Source of the DNA: HGM04593 sp045578665
GTDB lineage: Bacteria > Bacteroidota > Bacteroidia > Bacteroidales > Bacteroidaceae
Length of the DNA stretch: 12,564 nt
Reading direction: 5' to 3'
Assembly: GCA_045578665.1 (NCBI GenBank)
Contig: JAZNKR010000141.1
Span: forward strand, 1 to 12,564
The notes under the pieces are model-generated. The model did no database searches. It saw nothing but the letters and a program-made list of their open reading frames with translations, and was not told where the DNA came from. Of the stretch, positions 1-6,227 are shown in pieces (within the stretch, counting starts at the first letter, position 1; each line of letters starts with the position of its first letter). A program made the translations under genes and the position numbers.

Positions 1-41
1 GAGGCTGCCGTTAAGAAAGCGCCCATGCGCAGAGCTTTTTG

Positions 42-67
42 GTTCTTTTTGTCGGCACAAAAAGAAC
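42..67. repeat. Perfect 11-bp inverted repeat, loop CGGC
   Basis: The arm GTTCTTTTTGT (42-52) and its exact reverse complement ACAAAAAGAAC (57-67) flank a 4-nt CGGC loop. The arms are A/T-rich with no T-run beyond the stem, so this is not a typical intrinsic terminator. The preceding bases contain another GGTTCTTTTT-like segment. It may belong to a dispersed intergenic repeat family, but that impression comes from memory and cannot be shown from one copy. Confidence 0.6.
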
Positions 68-196
68 GTAAACTTTGTTTAAATCAAGATAACTACAAAC
101 TGCCATTAAATAAATACTGTTTAGCCAAAAACAATTAGTAATTTTAACCGGGCAGTAATAATTTTTAATATTTATTAACGTAAGATCGGTGAACAA

Positions 197-235
197 ATCC
201 GGTGTCCAAATTGTTATATACATTGGACACCGGAT
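197..235. terminator. Perfect 13-bp inverted repeat, possible bidirectional terminator
   Basis: ATCCGGTGTCCAA (197-209) pairs without mismatch with TTGGACACCGGAT (223-235) around a 13-nt AT-rich loop. On the minus strand, the direction of umuD transcription, the stem is followed by TTGTTC. On the plus strand it is followed by AATCTTTT. Both tails are weakly T-rich. It lies about 157 nt beyond the umuD stop, so it could end that operon and a convergent transcript from the left. An operator or other protein-binding palindrome is an alternative, because the loop is long for a terminator. Confidence 0.45.
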
Positions 236-280
236 AATCTTTTGCACCACAGCTTCTAAAAGACAACCGGTTCATTATTT

Positions 281-347
281 ATGAAGAGGTTGTAAATGTC
301 GGGTGGACTGATTATTTCTGAGAGGTTGATTGTTTCAGCCTCTTCAT
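281..347. repeat. Nested inverted repeats downstream of umuD
   Basis: ATGAAGAGG (281-289) is the exact reverse complement of CCTCTTCAT (339-347). Inside lies a competing hairpin, GAGGTTGA (322-329) with TCAGCCTC (335-342), which pairs fully on the plus strand with one G-U and has a C-A mismatch on the minus strand. AGAGGTTG also occurs twice as a direct repeat. No convincing U-tract follows on the minus strand, so a role as umuD terminator is possible but weak. Confidence 0.3.
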
Positions 348-391
348 TTATTATTCGGTAGTGTACCGACGAGATACAATAGGGTTGCAGA

Positions 392-820
392 TTACAATTT
401 CTTGATTACATAGGTTACCACTCCCCAAATGATAAATTCGTTGTCGGCAGTGATTTTTATAGGTCTGTAATCTTTGTTAGCCGGTACAAGCAGACAGTGG
501 TCGTTGTGCTTTTCGAATCTTTTTATGGTAAATTCGCCATCTATGTAGCATACGGCAAGGCAACCGTTGTATGGCTCAATGCTCTTGTCTATGACAATGA
601 GGTCGCCGTCGTCGATGCCATCGTCTATCATCGACACACCTTTGACACGTGCGTAGAATGTAGCTGCCGGGTTTTTTATCAGCTCTTTGTTGAGATCGAG
701 CTTTATGGTAGAGTAGTGTTCGGCAGGCGAAGGAAAGCCTGCCGAAACACGATTGTCCGAGTATGGGATTCCCGTAGACTCGTTGTCATCGGGGGTGAAT
801 ATCTCTATTCTTTTCTGCAT
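392..820 (-). CDS. umuD: UmuD-type self-cleaving SOS mutagenesis protein (S24 peptidase fold)
   Basis: The 142-residue product matches UmuD, the accessory subunit of translesion polymerase V, which becomes active after RecA-stimulated self-cleavage. The cleavage site is Ala27-Gly28 (VSAGFPSPA), the nucleophile is Ser63 in GVSMIDDGI, and the general-base lysine is Lys100 in FTIKRF. The spacings of 36 and 37 residues equal those of E. coli UmuD (Cys24, Ser60, Lys97). There is no DNA-binding domain, so it is not LexA. I chose the ATG at 820 because it gives the UmuD-like N-arm length and lies 4 nt after the ddl stop. An in-frame ATG at 868 would overlap ddl and add 16 unlike residues. The gene is therefore probably translated with ddl. 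No umuC follows, which is unusual; the partner polymerase must be elsewhere or absent. Confidence 0.88.
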   Translation of the reverse strand: MQKRIEIFTPDDNESTGIPYSDNRVSAGFPSPAEHYSTIKLDLNKELIKNPAATFYARVKGVSMIDDGIDDGDLIVIDKSIEPYNGCLAVCYIDGEFTIKRFEKHNDHCLLVPANKDYRPIKITADNEFIIWGVVTYVIKKL

Positions 821-824
821 CTTA

Positions 825-2027
825 TCATTTGCCGCATTTGCTGCCCATCTTGCCACCCATTTTGGCACCCTGTGCTACTTTGCCCGAGAAGATGTTGTCG
901 CCATAGTTTACAACCTTTTTGTTTGCATCCTGCTGGCGGCGTATGGCAATCTCAATGAGCTTGTCTACAAGTTCGCTGAAGTTTATGCGACTGTATTCCC
1001 ACAGGTAGAATGACAGCGAGCCCGGGATGGTGTTTATCTCGTTAACGAATATCTCGCCTGTTGCTTCGTCGATTATGAAGTCGATGCGCGAAACACCGTC
1101 GCATGAGAGCGCGCGGAATGTTTCGCAAGCAGCATTCTGTATGAATGTTGTTGTCTCCTCGGGAAGATTGGCAGGTATTTCGCGTACTGTAGACTGCATA
1201 CCCTGAGACTTCTTGCTGCCCCCGTTCATGTATTTGTCCTGATATGAGAGAATCTCGCCGCTACGCACAGGTACTTCGCACACTGAAGCCTGACAGTCGT
1301 AATAGTTGCCGAGTACTGCACAGTTCACCTCTTTTAGTTTCTGCACATATTTTTCTATTATTATGCGGTTGGTGAACTGTATTGCATTCTCAATGGCATC
1401 TATTAGTTCCTCCTTGTTGTGAGCAGCCTTGATGCCTACGCTGGAGCCGAGGTTGGCGGGCTTTACGATTACAGGATAACCGAGCTTGCCTTCGATATTC
1501 TCCACCACCTTATCCTGACGGTCGAACCACTCCTTGTCCGAGAACCAGCAGTAGTCGATTACGGGAATGCCGCACTCCTTGAGTATCATCTTCATGGTTA
1601 TCTTGTCCATGCCGTTTGCCGATGCAAGAGTGTTGCATCCTGCGTATGGGATGCCGGCAAACTCCATCACACCCTGGAAGGTGCCGTCCTCGCAGTTCGT
1701 ACCATGCAGGGCGGGAACCACAACATCGAGTTTTGCATAAATGCCTTTGCTGAAAAAGCCCTTGTTGCAACGGTAGAGGTTGGTGTCGCCATATACGGGG
1801 CGGATGTACACCTCTTCGCATTGCGCAAGGAGCCTCTTTGTGTCGCGGTAGTTGTCCACGTTTTTCAGTGCTTCACCGCTGTACCACTTGCCGCTCTTGG
1901 TTATATAGATGGGAATTATATTGTATTTTTCGGGGTCCATCGCGTGCATCATCTGATTCGCTGTAACCACTGAAATTTCATTCTCGACGGAGCGACCGCC
2001 AAAAACTACGCCTACATTTGTTTTCAT
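825..2027 (-). CDS. ddl: D-alanine--D-alanine ligase, long form with Gly/Lys tail
   Basis: This is an ATP-grasp ligase that joins two D-alanines for the end of the peptidoglycan stem peptide, in the cytoplasm. Visible family motifs are GGRSVENEIS (10-19, with Glu15), LHG and EDG (107-115), DK (141-142), VKPANLGSSVGI (188-199), the omega-loop YQDKY (262-266), RID (Arg314, Asp316) and NEINTIPGS (329-337), which holds the Mg ligands and D-Ala2 contacts. At 400 residues it is longer than the usual 300-370. The excess is mainly at the C-terminus, which ends in a basic tail with spaced Gly-Lys pairs and a late Cys. The omega-loop context (DKYMNGG...GMQST) differs from the E. coli-like pattern. The gene lies 21 nt after the MurF-like gene, which would use its product. 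Ligation to a second residue other than D-Ala cannot be excluded by eye. Confidence 0.9.
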   Translation of the reverse strand: MKTNVGVVFGGRSVENEISVVTANQMMHAMDPEKYNIIPIYITKSGKWYSGEALKNVDNYRDTKRLLAQCEEVYIRPVYGDTNLYRCNKGFFSKGIYAKLDVVVPALHGTNCEDGTFQGVMEFAGIPYAGCNTLASANGMDKITMKMILKECGIPVIDYCWFSDKEWFDRQDKVVENIEGKLGYPVIVKPANLGSSVGIKAAHNKEELIDAIENAIQFTNRIIIEKYVQKLKEVNCAVLGNYYDCQASVCEVPVRSGEILSYQDKYMNGGSKKSQGMQSTVREIPANLPEETTTFIQNAACETFRALSCDGVSRIDFIIDEATGEIFVNEINTIPGSLSFYLWEYSRINFSELVDKLIEIAIRRQQDANKKVVNYGDNIFSGKVAQGAKMGGKMGSKCGK

Positions 2028-2048
2028 TTTCGTATCTGTTTTTTGTGT

Positions 2049-3608
2049 TTATTTGAAATTATCGGGAAGGTCGTTTTCATATAGTACCACGTCGCCTACC
2101 TTCAGAATCGTAGCAAGGTGGGCATGGGCATCGTTGAGGTCTGCTGCAAGATATACCTTGTCGCCCGGCATGCCTCCCTCTTCAATACCGCTCCTGATGG
2201 CTTCGCGGTTGGTGGCATTGACAACAATTGCATAGTCGCATCCTTCGGCAATATGTCTGCCGAGAGCTTTGTTCGCATCGAATTGTCTCTCGCTCATCTC
2301 TACGAATCCCGGTGTTATTATTATGCGTTTGTTGTTTTCGCTGACATTGAAATTCTTCAGTACATCTATCGCCATTGCCGCACCCGTAGGATTTGAGTTA
2401 TAGGCATCGTCGAGTACGCTTATGCCGTTAGTGCGGCGCATTGACAGGCGGTGTTCTACGGGGCGCAGGCGGGCAATCGCACTCTTCTGCTTCTGTGCGG
2501 GAACATCGAGCTTTGTAGCCACTGCTATTGCTGCAAGAATGTTCAGCAGGTTGCCCGAGCCGAGCAGTTTGCTTTCGTAGGTTTCTGCAGTCTCTCCTCT
2601 GTTGATGGTGAACGATACACCCGAAGCGTCGTATTTTACATTCTCGGCTCTGAGAGCAGTGCCCGAAGTCTCCACGCTATATGGGATTGTCTCACAATTT
2701 GATTTTCTTCCGCCGTATTCCCTTATGCCCTTCGAATCGAAGTTCAGTACTGCCACACCGTCGGTGGGAAGGGAGTCGATGAGCTCAAATTTAGTCTTTT
2801 GTATATTTTCAAAACTCTTGAATGTCTCAAGATGCATCTCTCCTATAGCGGTGAGTATACCTATATGCGGGTGAACAAGATCGCATATCTCTTTGATGTC
2901 TCCCTGCTGTTTGGCGCCCATCTCCACGATGAATACCTGGTGGTAGGGACGAAGCTGTTCGCGTATGGTGCGCACCACACCAAGCAGGGTGTTGAAATTG
3001 CCCGGTGTTACAAGCACATTGTATTTTTCGGAGAGCACCTGAGCAAGGTAATTCTTTGTGCTTGTCTTTCCGAAACTGCCGGTGATACCGATTATAGTGA
3101 GGTTCTTGTGTGATTCTATTATGCGCTTCGCATCGTTGTAGTACCAGCGTGTAATACTCTTTTCTATGGGTGTGTTGAGGATATTTGCAAGCAGCACCAC
3201 AAAGTTGGAGAACAGCAATGTCGCTGCCGCCGCAACGGGCAGAGACTCCGCACCTGCCACAAGCGCTGTTGCGGTCATGATGATGGCAATGATGATGATT
3301 GCCGTGATGAAGAGTCTCTTCACTCTCATTGTAAATACAATGGGAGTCTTGTACTTTTCTGTAAGTTCCTTGTAGATGCTCGCGCCTGCAAGCGCTACAG
3401 CAACAACTGTAAGCCACTTGTTCAGCAGGCAGAGCGCAATGATTATCATCCACCATTTGCGGTGAGTGAGTATGTTCGTCGGGAACCACCAGCGGAAATA
3501 GCGGCTGTAGCGGTAAGAACTCAACTGGAACATCTGCATGTCGTAGCGCAAGGTTGTAGGGATGCACAACAGGCATGCGATGGTATAAATAAGTGAAAAT
3601 ATCTCCAT
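2049..3608 (-). CDS. murF: Membrane-anchored MurF-type Mur ligase
   Basis: The 519-residue protein has a Mur ligase central and C-terminal half. The ATP loop is GITGSFGKTSTK (174-185), followed by NFNTLLGV (204-211), VEMGA (228-232), a KFEL segment with Lys273 where the family carbamylates a lysine, GSGNLLNILAA (350-360), PVEHR (383-387) and the MurF signature DDAYNSNP (400-407). MurF adds D-Ala-D-Ala to UDP-MurNAc-tripeptide. The usual soluble N-terminal nucleotide-sugar-binding domain is not visible. Residues 1-150 instead hold about four hydrophobic segments (roughly 2-20, 53-78, 99-118, 122-145) separated by basic stretches, so the catalytic part should sit on the inner face of the cytoplasmic membrane. 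The neighbouring ddl supports a MurF-like role. Whether it is the cell's main MurF or a variant enzyme with a lipid-linked or altered acceptor cannot be decided here. The ATG at 3608 is the only start that retains the first helix. Confidence 0.8.
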   Translation of the reverse strand: MEIFSLIYTIACLLCIPTTLRYDMQMFQLSSYRYSRYFRWWFPTNILTHRKWWMIIIALCLLNKWLTVVAVALAGASIYKELTEKYKTPIVFTMRVKRLFITAIIIIAIIMTATALVAGAESLPVAAAATLLFSNFVVLLANILNTPIEKSITRWYYNDAKRIIESHKNLTIIGITGSFGKTSTKNYLAQVLSEKYNVLVTPGNFNTLLGVVRTIREQLRPYHQVFIVEMGAKQQGDIKEICDLVHPHIGILTAIGEMHLETFKSFENIQKTKFELIDSLPTDGVAVLNFDSKGIREYGGRKSNCETIPYSVETSGTALRAENVKYDASGVSFTINRGETAETYESKLLGSGNLLNILAAIAVATKLDVPAQKQKSAIARLRPVEHRLSMRRTNGISVLDDAYNSNPTGAAMAIDVLKNFNVSENNKRIIITPGFVEMSERQFDANKALGRHIAEGCDYAIVVNATNREAIRSGIEEGGMPGDKVYLAADLNDAHAHLATILKVGDVVLYENDLPDNFK

Positions 3609-3651
3609 GTTCGTGTTTTGTTGTTTATGGTATAACTTACCTTACCTTTCC

Positions 3652-4410
3652 TTATTTTATCTTGAAAAAGTTCTTCATCACAGATGCGAAGAGTCCCGGG
3701 TTTTCGAGGAAAGAGAAATGTCCCGTTCCGTGAGCCACTACCAGCCCTGCATCCTTAATATGTTTTTCCATATATTTCGCATCGTCGAGAGGAGTGGCTG
3801 TGTCGAGGTTTCCCCAAAAAAGCAGTACCGGAGCCTCAATCTTAGGCATCACGTGCTTAAGGTCCTCGTTCACTACCTTCGACAATATGCGGCGCATCAT
3901 GGGGGAGGCGTTGTTGTAGTCAGACGAACCACTGTTCTTGCGGAATCTGTTGAGCAACTCTTCGGCTTTCTTTTTTGGAAGCAATGCTGTGCAGAGCCAT
4001 CTGGCAGCCTTGTATGTATATACTTTGTAATAGTATTTCCACGAACGTCTGGGCTTGATGCCGGCTGCATCCACAAGTACCACTCTTGCAGTGCGGTTGC
4101 GCGATGAGTAGAGGAGCGATACTCTGCCACCGAAAGAGTGTCCCACCAATGAGGGGTTTTCTATGTCGTTGTCGGTAACAAAATTTTCTACCATCCTCGT
4201 GTACTCTTCCACACCCCATACCTCGTCGGGCTCTTGTGATGCACCGAATCCCGGAAAATCGAAAGAGTAGACCTTGTATTGTGATGAAAGCAGTGTTGCC
4301 AGCGGAGCGAATATGTCGTGAGTGCATCCCCATCCATGCAACAGGAGCACAGCGTCCCCTTCGCCGCAGACATCTACAAAAACATCTTTGTTGTCGTATT
4401 TGTATATCAT
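3652..4410 (-). CDS. Alpha/beta hydrolase, substrate unknown
   Basis: This 252-residue protein has a complete alpha/beta-hydrolase layout: oxyanion-hole segment LLLHGWG (22-28), FDFPGFGAS (50-58), nucleophile elbow GHSFGG with Ser92, acid Asp203 in WGNLDTATP, and His231 in GTGHFSF. A helical cap with many Lys/Arg/Tyr residues (about 119-175) covers the active site. There is no signal peptide, so it should be cytoplasmic. It is the first gene of the ddl operon, 43 nt before the MurF-like gene. From memory, an alpha/beta hydrolase also sits with murF and ddl in Campylobacterota, which hints at a cell-wall link. The substrate cannot be read from sequence; esterase, amidase or thioesterase activity are all possible. 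The ATG at 4410 follows a promoter at a normal distance. Confidence 0.8.
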   Translation of the reverse strand: MIYKYDNKDVFVDVCGEGDAVLLLHGWGCTHDIFAPLATLLSSQYKVYSFDFPGFGASQEPDEVWGVEEYTRMVENFVTDNDIENPSLVGHSFGGRVSLLYSSRNRTARVVLVDAAGIKPRRSWKYYYKVYTYKAARWLCTALLPKKKAEELLNRFRKNSGSSDYNNASPMMRRILSKVVNEDLKHVMPKIEAPVLLFWGNLDTATPLDDAKYMEKHIKDAGLVVAHGTGHFSFLENPGLFASVMKNFFKIK

Positions 4411-4436
4411 ATACCTTGTATCTTTCTACCAAACTG

Positions 4437-4470
4437 CAAATTTAATATTTTAGTCTGTAATAACGAACAA
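4437..4470 (-). promoter_or_regulatory. Promoter of the hydrolase-murF-ddl-umuD operon
   Basis: Read on the minus strand, TAAATTTG (4444-4437) is an exact match to the Bacteroidota -7 element TAnnTTTG. A TTG (4470-4468) lies 23 nt upstream as a possible -33 box, a little farther than the usual 19-21. Transcription would start near 4431, giving a leader of about 20 nt before the ATG at 4410. No other good promoter was seen before the downstream genes, consistent with one transcript. Confidence 0.55.
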
Positions 4471-4499
4471 GAACCTGCTTAAAATTCATTACTAAAATT

Positions 4500-4534
4500 C
4501 ATCAGCCCGACTTAAAAATAAAGCCGGGCTGATG
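4500..4534 (-). terminator. Rho-independent terminator of the aspT-asdA unit
   Basis: CATCAGCCCG (4500-4509) pairs with CGGGCTGATG (4525-4534), and the stem extends by CTT/AAG to 13 pairs around a 7-nt A/T loop. The one imperfect position is A-C on the plus strand but G-U on the minus strand, so the hairpin is fully paired only in the minus-strand RNA. It is then followed by AATTTTAG. It lies 20 nt after the asdA stop and separates that unit from the hydrolase promoter. Confidence 0.8.
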
Positions 4535-4553
4535 ATAATCACCTACAGGTGTT

Positions 4554-6212
4554 CTACACTTCAACAGGAATCGAATTTTTCCATTTCTCGGCATAAGCAT
4601 CCAGGACATTGCGGATATATTTGCCAATAGTCTTGTAATCCTTTTCGTCGAGATTGGCGAGCGACACCCTGATGCTCCATTCGGGACCATCGAAGCCGCC
4701 TCCGTTGAGGACCACCAACGAGGTCTCTGTTGCCAGACGGAATACAATGTCAAGCGGACTGTAATTGTATTTCAGATAATCGACAAAATCCTCGCCGTAG
4801 AACTTCTTTGCCCATACAAGCAGGTCTATTTCGGAATAATATCCGGCACGTGTGCTGTCGGGCAAGAGAGTGAATCCCATACTTTCCCAAAGAGCCTTCA
4901 GACGCGACTGAATGATTCCGAGCATACCCTCTCTGAATTTGTCGCCCGAGCGGCTGTCGATTATCGAATAGAGTGCAAACAGCGACATCTGCAACTGTTG
5001 CGGCAACGACAATCCGCTTGTGTGGTTGAGTGCCACCTGGCGGCTGTCTGCCACCATCCGGTCTATGAAACGCATATTCTCTACATCGCCCCTTATGCTG
5101 CCGTAGCGTTTCTGTAATTCGCTCTTGCGTTTGCGTGGCAGACGTGTGAGCAGGGCGTCGAAGATGTTGTCGCGGTGCAGCGCTGTCACCGCAAGACGCC
5201 ATCCCGTAGCGCCGAAATATTTCGAGAACGAATATACACCTATAGTGTTGTGTGGCAGGCGAGCCATCAGCGACTGGAAACCGGGGACAAAGGTGGCATA
5301 TACGTCGTCTGTAACAATCATCAGGTTGGGGTTCCAGCGTGTAACAATATCCACAAGCAAGTCGATGCTCTTCTCGTCCATCATGTAGCTGGGAGGATTG
5401 CTGGGATTGACAACGAACAGCGCCTTGTATGAAGGGTCGCGCAGCTTGCTCAGCGCCTTCTCGCTATATTGCCACAGATGCAGACCGTCGTCGCTCATGC
5501 GGTCGGCAGGAATCTCTGTAACCTTGAAACTGTATCTCTCGAGTTCGGGAATCTCTATGTAGGGAGTGAAGACCGGGGTCATAAGAGCCACCTTGTCGCT
5601 TTTGTTCAAAAGGAAATTCTGTTCGAGGCTGTCGAATATGTAGCACATGGCGGCCGTACCTCCTTCTGTGGCAAAAAGGTCGAACTCTCCTTGTGGCGGA
5701 CGTCCGCCACAAAGTTCCTGCGCCAGATAGTCGCGCACCGCAATTTCGGTAAATTTCAGTATACGGTCGGGAACGGGATATTGGTCGCCAACGACACATT
5801 CAGCCCACTCGTGGACAAGCTCATCGCCGTTTACCTTATGTTCGTCAAGCATATACCTGTAGCAATCCGAAAGGAGTTTGCATCCGGGTGCATTCCTGTT
5901 CTCTTTCAGAAATTCTTCGAAGCGCTTGGCAATACCCTCCTTTTGCGGTATGCCTGCAATACCGTCCTCTCTGTCGAAAACCCTGCGGCACTCTTCGAGT
6001 CCGAATTTCCCAAGCGTGAAGAAGGCTTCGCGCGGAAGGGTGGCTATCCAGTTAGGATTGCCGCGCCCGGCATTCAGCATCGTGTGCATCAACTTCTTTA
6101 TTCTCTCGTCGGCAAGTTCGATAAGTCGGTTCTTAAGCTCAAAAGGACTTATCTTTTCCATCTCTTTGCCAAAGGATTGAACCTCACTTTTGTCTCTAAG
6201 TAATTTGTCCAT
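4554..6212 (-). CDS. asdA: Aspartate 4-decarboxylase (PLP, aminotransferase fold)
   Basis: The enzyme converts L-aspartate to L-alanine and CO2 in the cytoplasm, consuming a proton; family members also have some transaminase activity. The 552 residues fit the family (about 530-550). Visible elements are a helical N-terminus with GRGNPNW (49-55), ATEGGTAAM (181-189) for phosphate binding, NPSNPPS (269-275), Asp303 in TDDVY, and YSFSK with Lys331 as the PLP Schiff-base lysine, followed by YFGATGWRL. The length and the NAGRGNPNW segment separate it from ordinary aspartate aminotransferases. It starts 15 nt after aspT, whose exchanger supplies aspartate and removes alanine, and it ends just before a strong terminator. 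The pairing makes the call secure. Confidence 0.93.
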   Translation of the reverse strand: MDKLLRDKSEVQSFGKEMEKISPFELKNRLIELADERIKKLMHTMLNAGRGNPNWIATLPREAFFTLGKFGLEECRRVFDREDGIAGIPQKEGIAKRFEEFLKENRNAPGCKLLSDCYRYMLDEHKVNGDELVHEWAECVVGDQYPVPDRILKFTEIAVRDYLAQELCGGRPPQGEFDLFATEGGTAAMCYIFDSLEQNFLLNKSDKVALMTPVFTPYIEIPELERYSFKVTEIPADRMSDDGLHLWQYSEKALSKLRDPSYKALFVVNPSNPPSYMMDEKSIDLLVDIVTRWNPNLMIVTDDVYATFVPGFQSLMARLPHNTIGVYSFSKYFGATGWRLAVTALHRDNIFDALLTRLPRKRKSELQKRYGSIRGDVENMRFIDRMVADSRQVALNHTSGLSLPQQLQMSLFALYSIIDSRSGDKFREGMLGIIQSRLKALWESMGFTLLPDSTRAGYYSEIDLLVWAKKFYGEDFVDYLKYNYSPLDIVFRLATETSLVVLNGGGFDGPEWSIRVSLANLDEKDYKTIGKYIRNVLDAYAEKWKNSIPVEV

Positions 6213-6227
6213 AATTGCTGTATGAAA

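Larger units (their letters stand above)
1..391. other. Gene-free region with palindromes, left of umuD
   Basis: I see no convincing gene here. The only long open frame (11-250, minus strand) has no recognisable domain and runs through a palindrome. The stretch is AT-rich and holds two perfect inverted repeats (42-67 and 197-235) and a weaker nested one (281-347), each listed separately. No umuC, tRNA or good promoter was found. The first ~70 bases resemble, from memory only, an intergenic sequence that recurs in Bacteroidota genomes. It is probably the 3' flank of the umuD operon. Confidence 0.6.

Noticed and set aside
11..250. 79-residue open frame on the minus strand
   Set aside because: It has no domain, its end is a translation of the 42-67 palindrome, it crosses the 197-235 palindrome, and no promoter fits.
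392..868. Longer UmuD starting at 868
   Set aside because: It would overlap ddl and add 16 residues; the spacing from cleavage site to N-terminus and the 4-nt junction favour the ATG at 820.
2827..3576. 249-residue frame inside the MurF-like gene
   Set aside because: It is Cys/His/Arg-rich, lacks any family motif, and is fully covered by a gene with clear motifs in another frame.
5469..6203. 244-residue plus-strand frame opposite asdA
   Set aside because: It has no recognisable domain and lies antisense to a well-supported gene.
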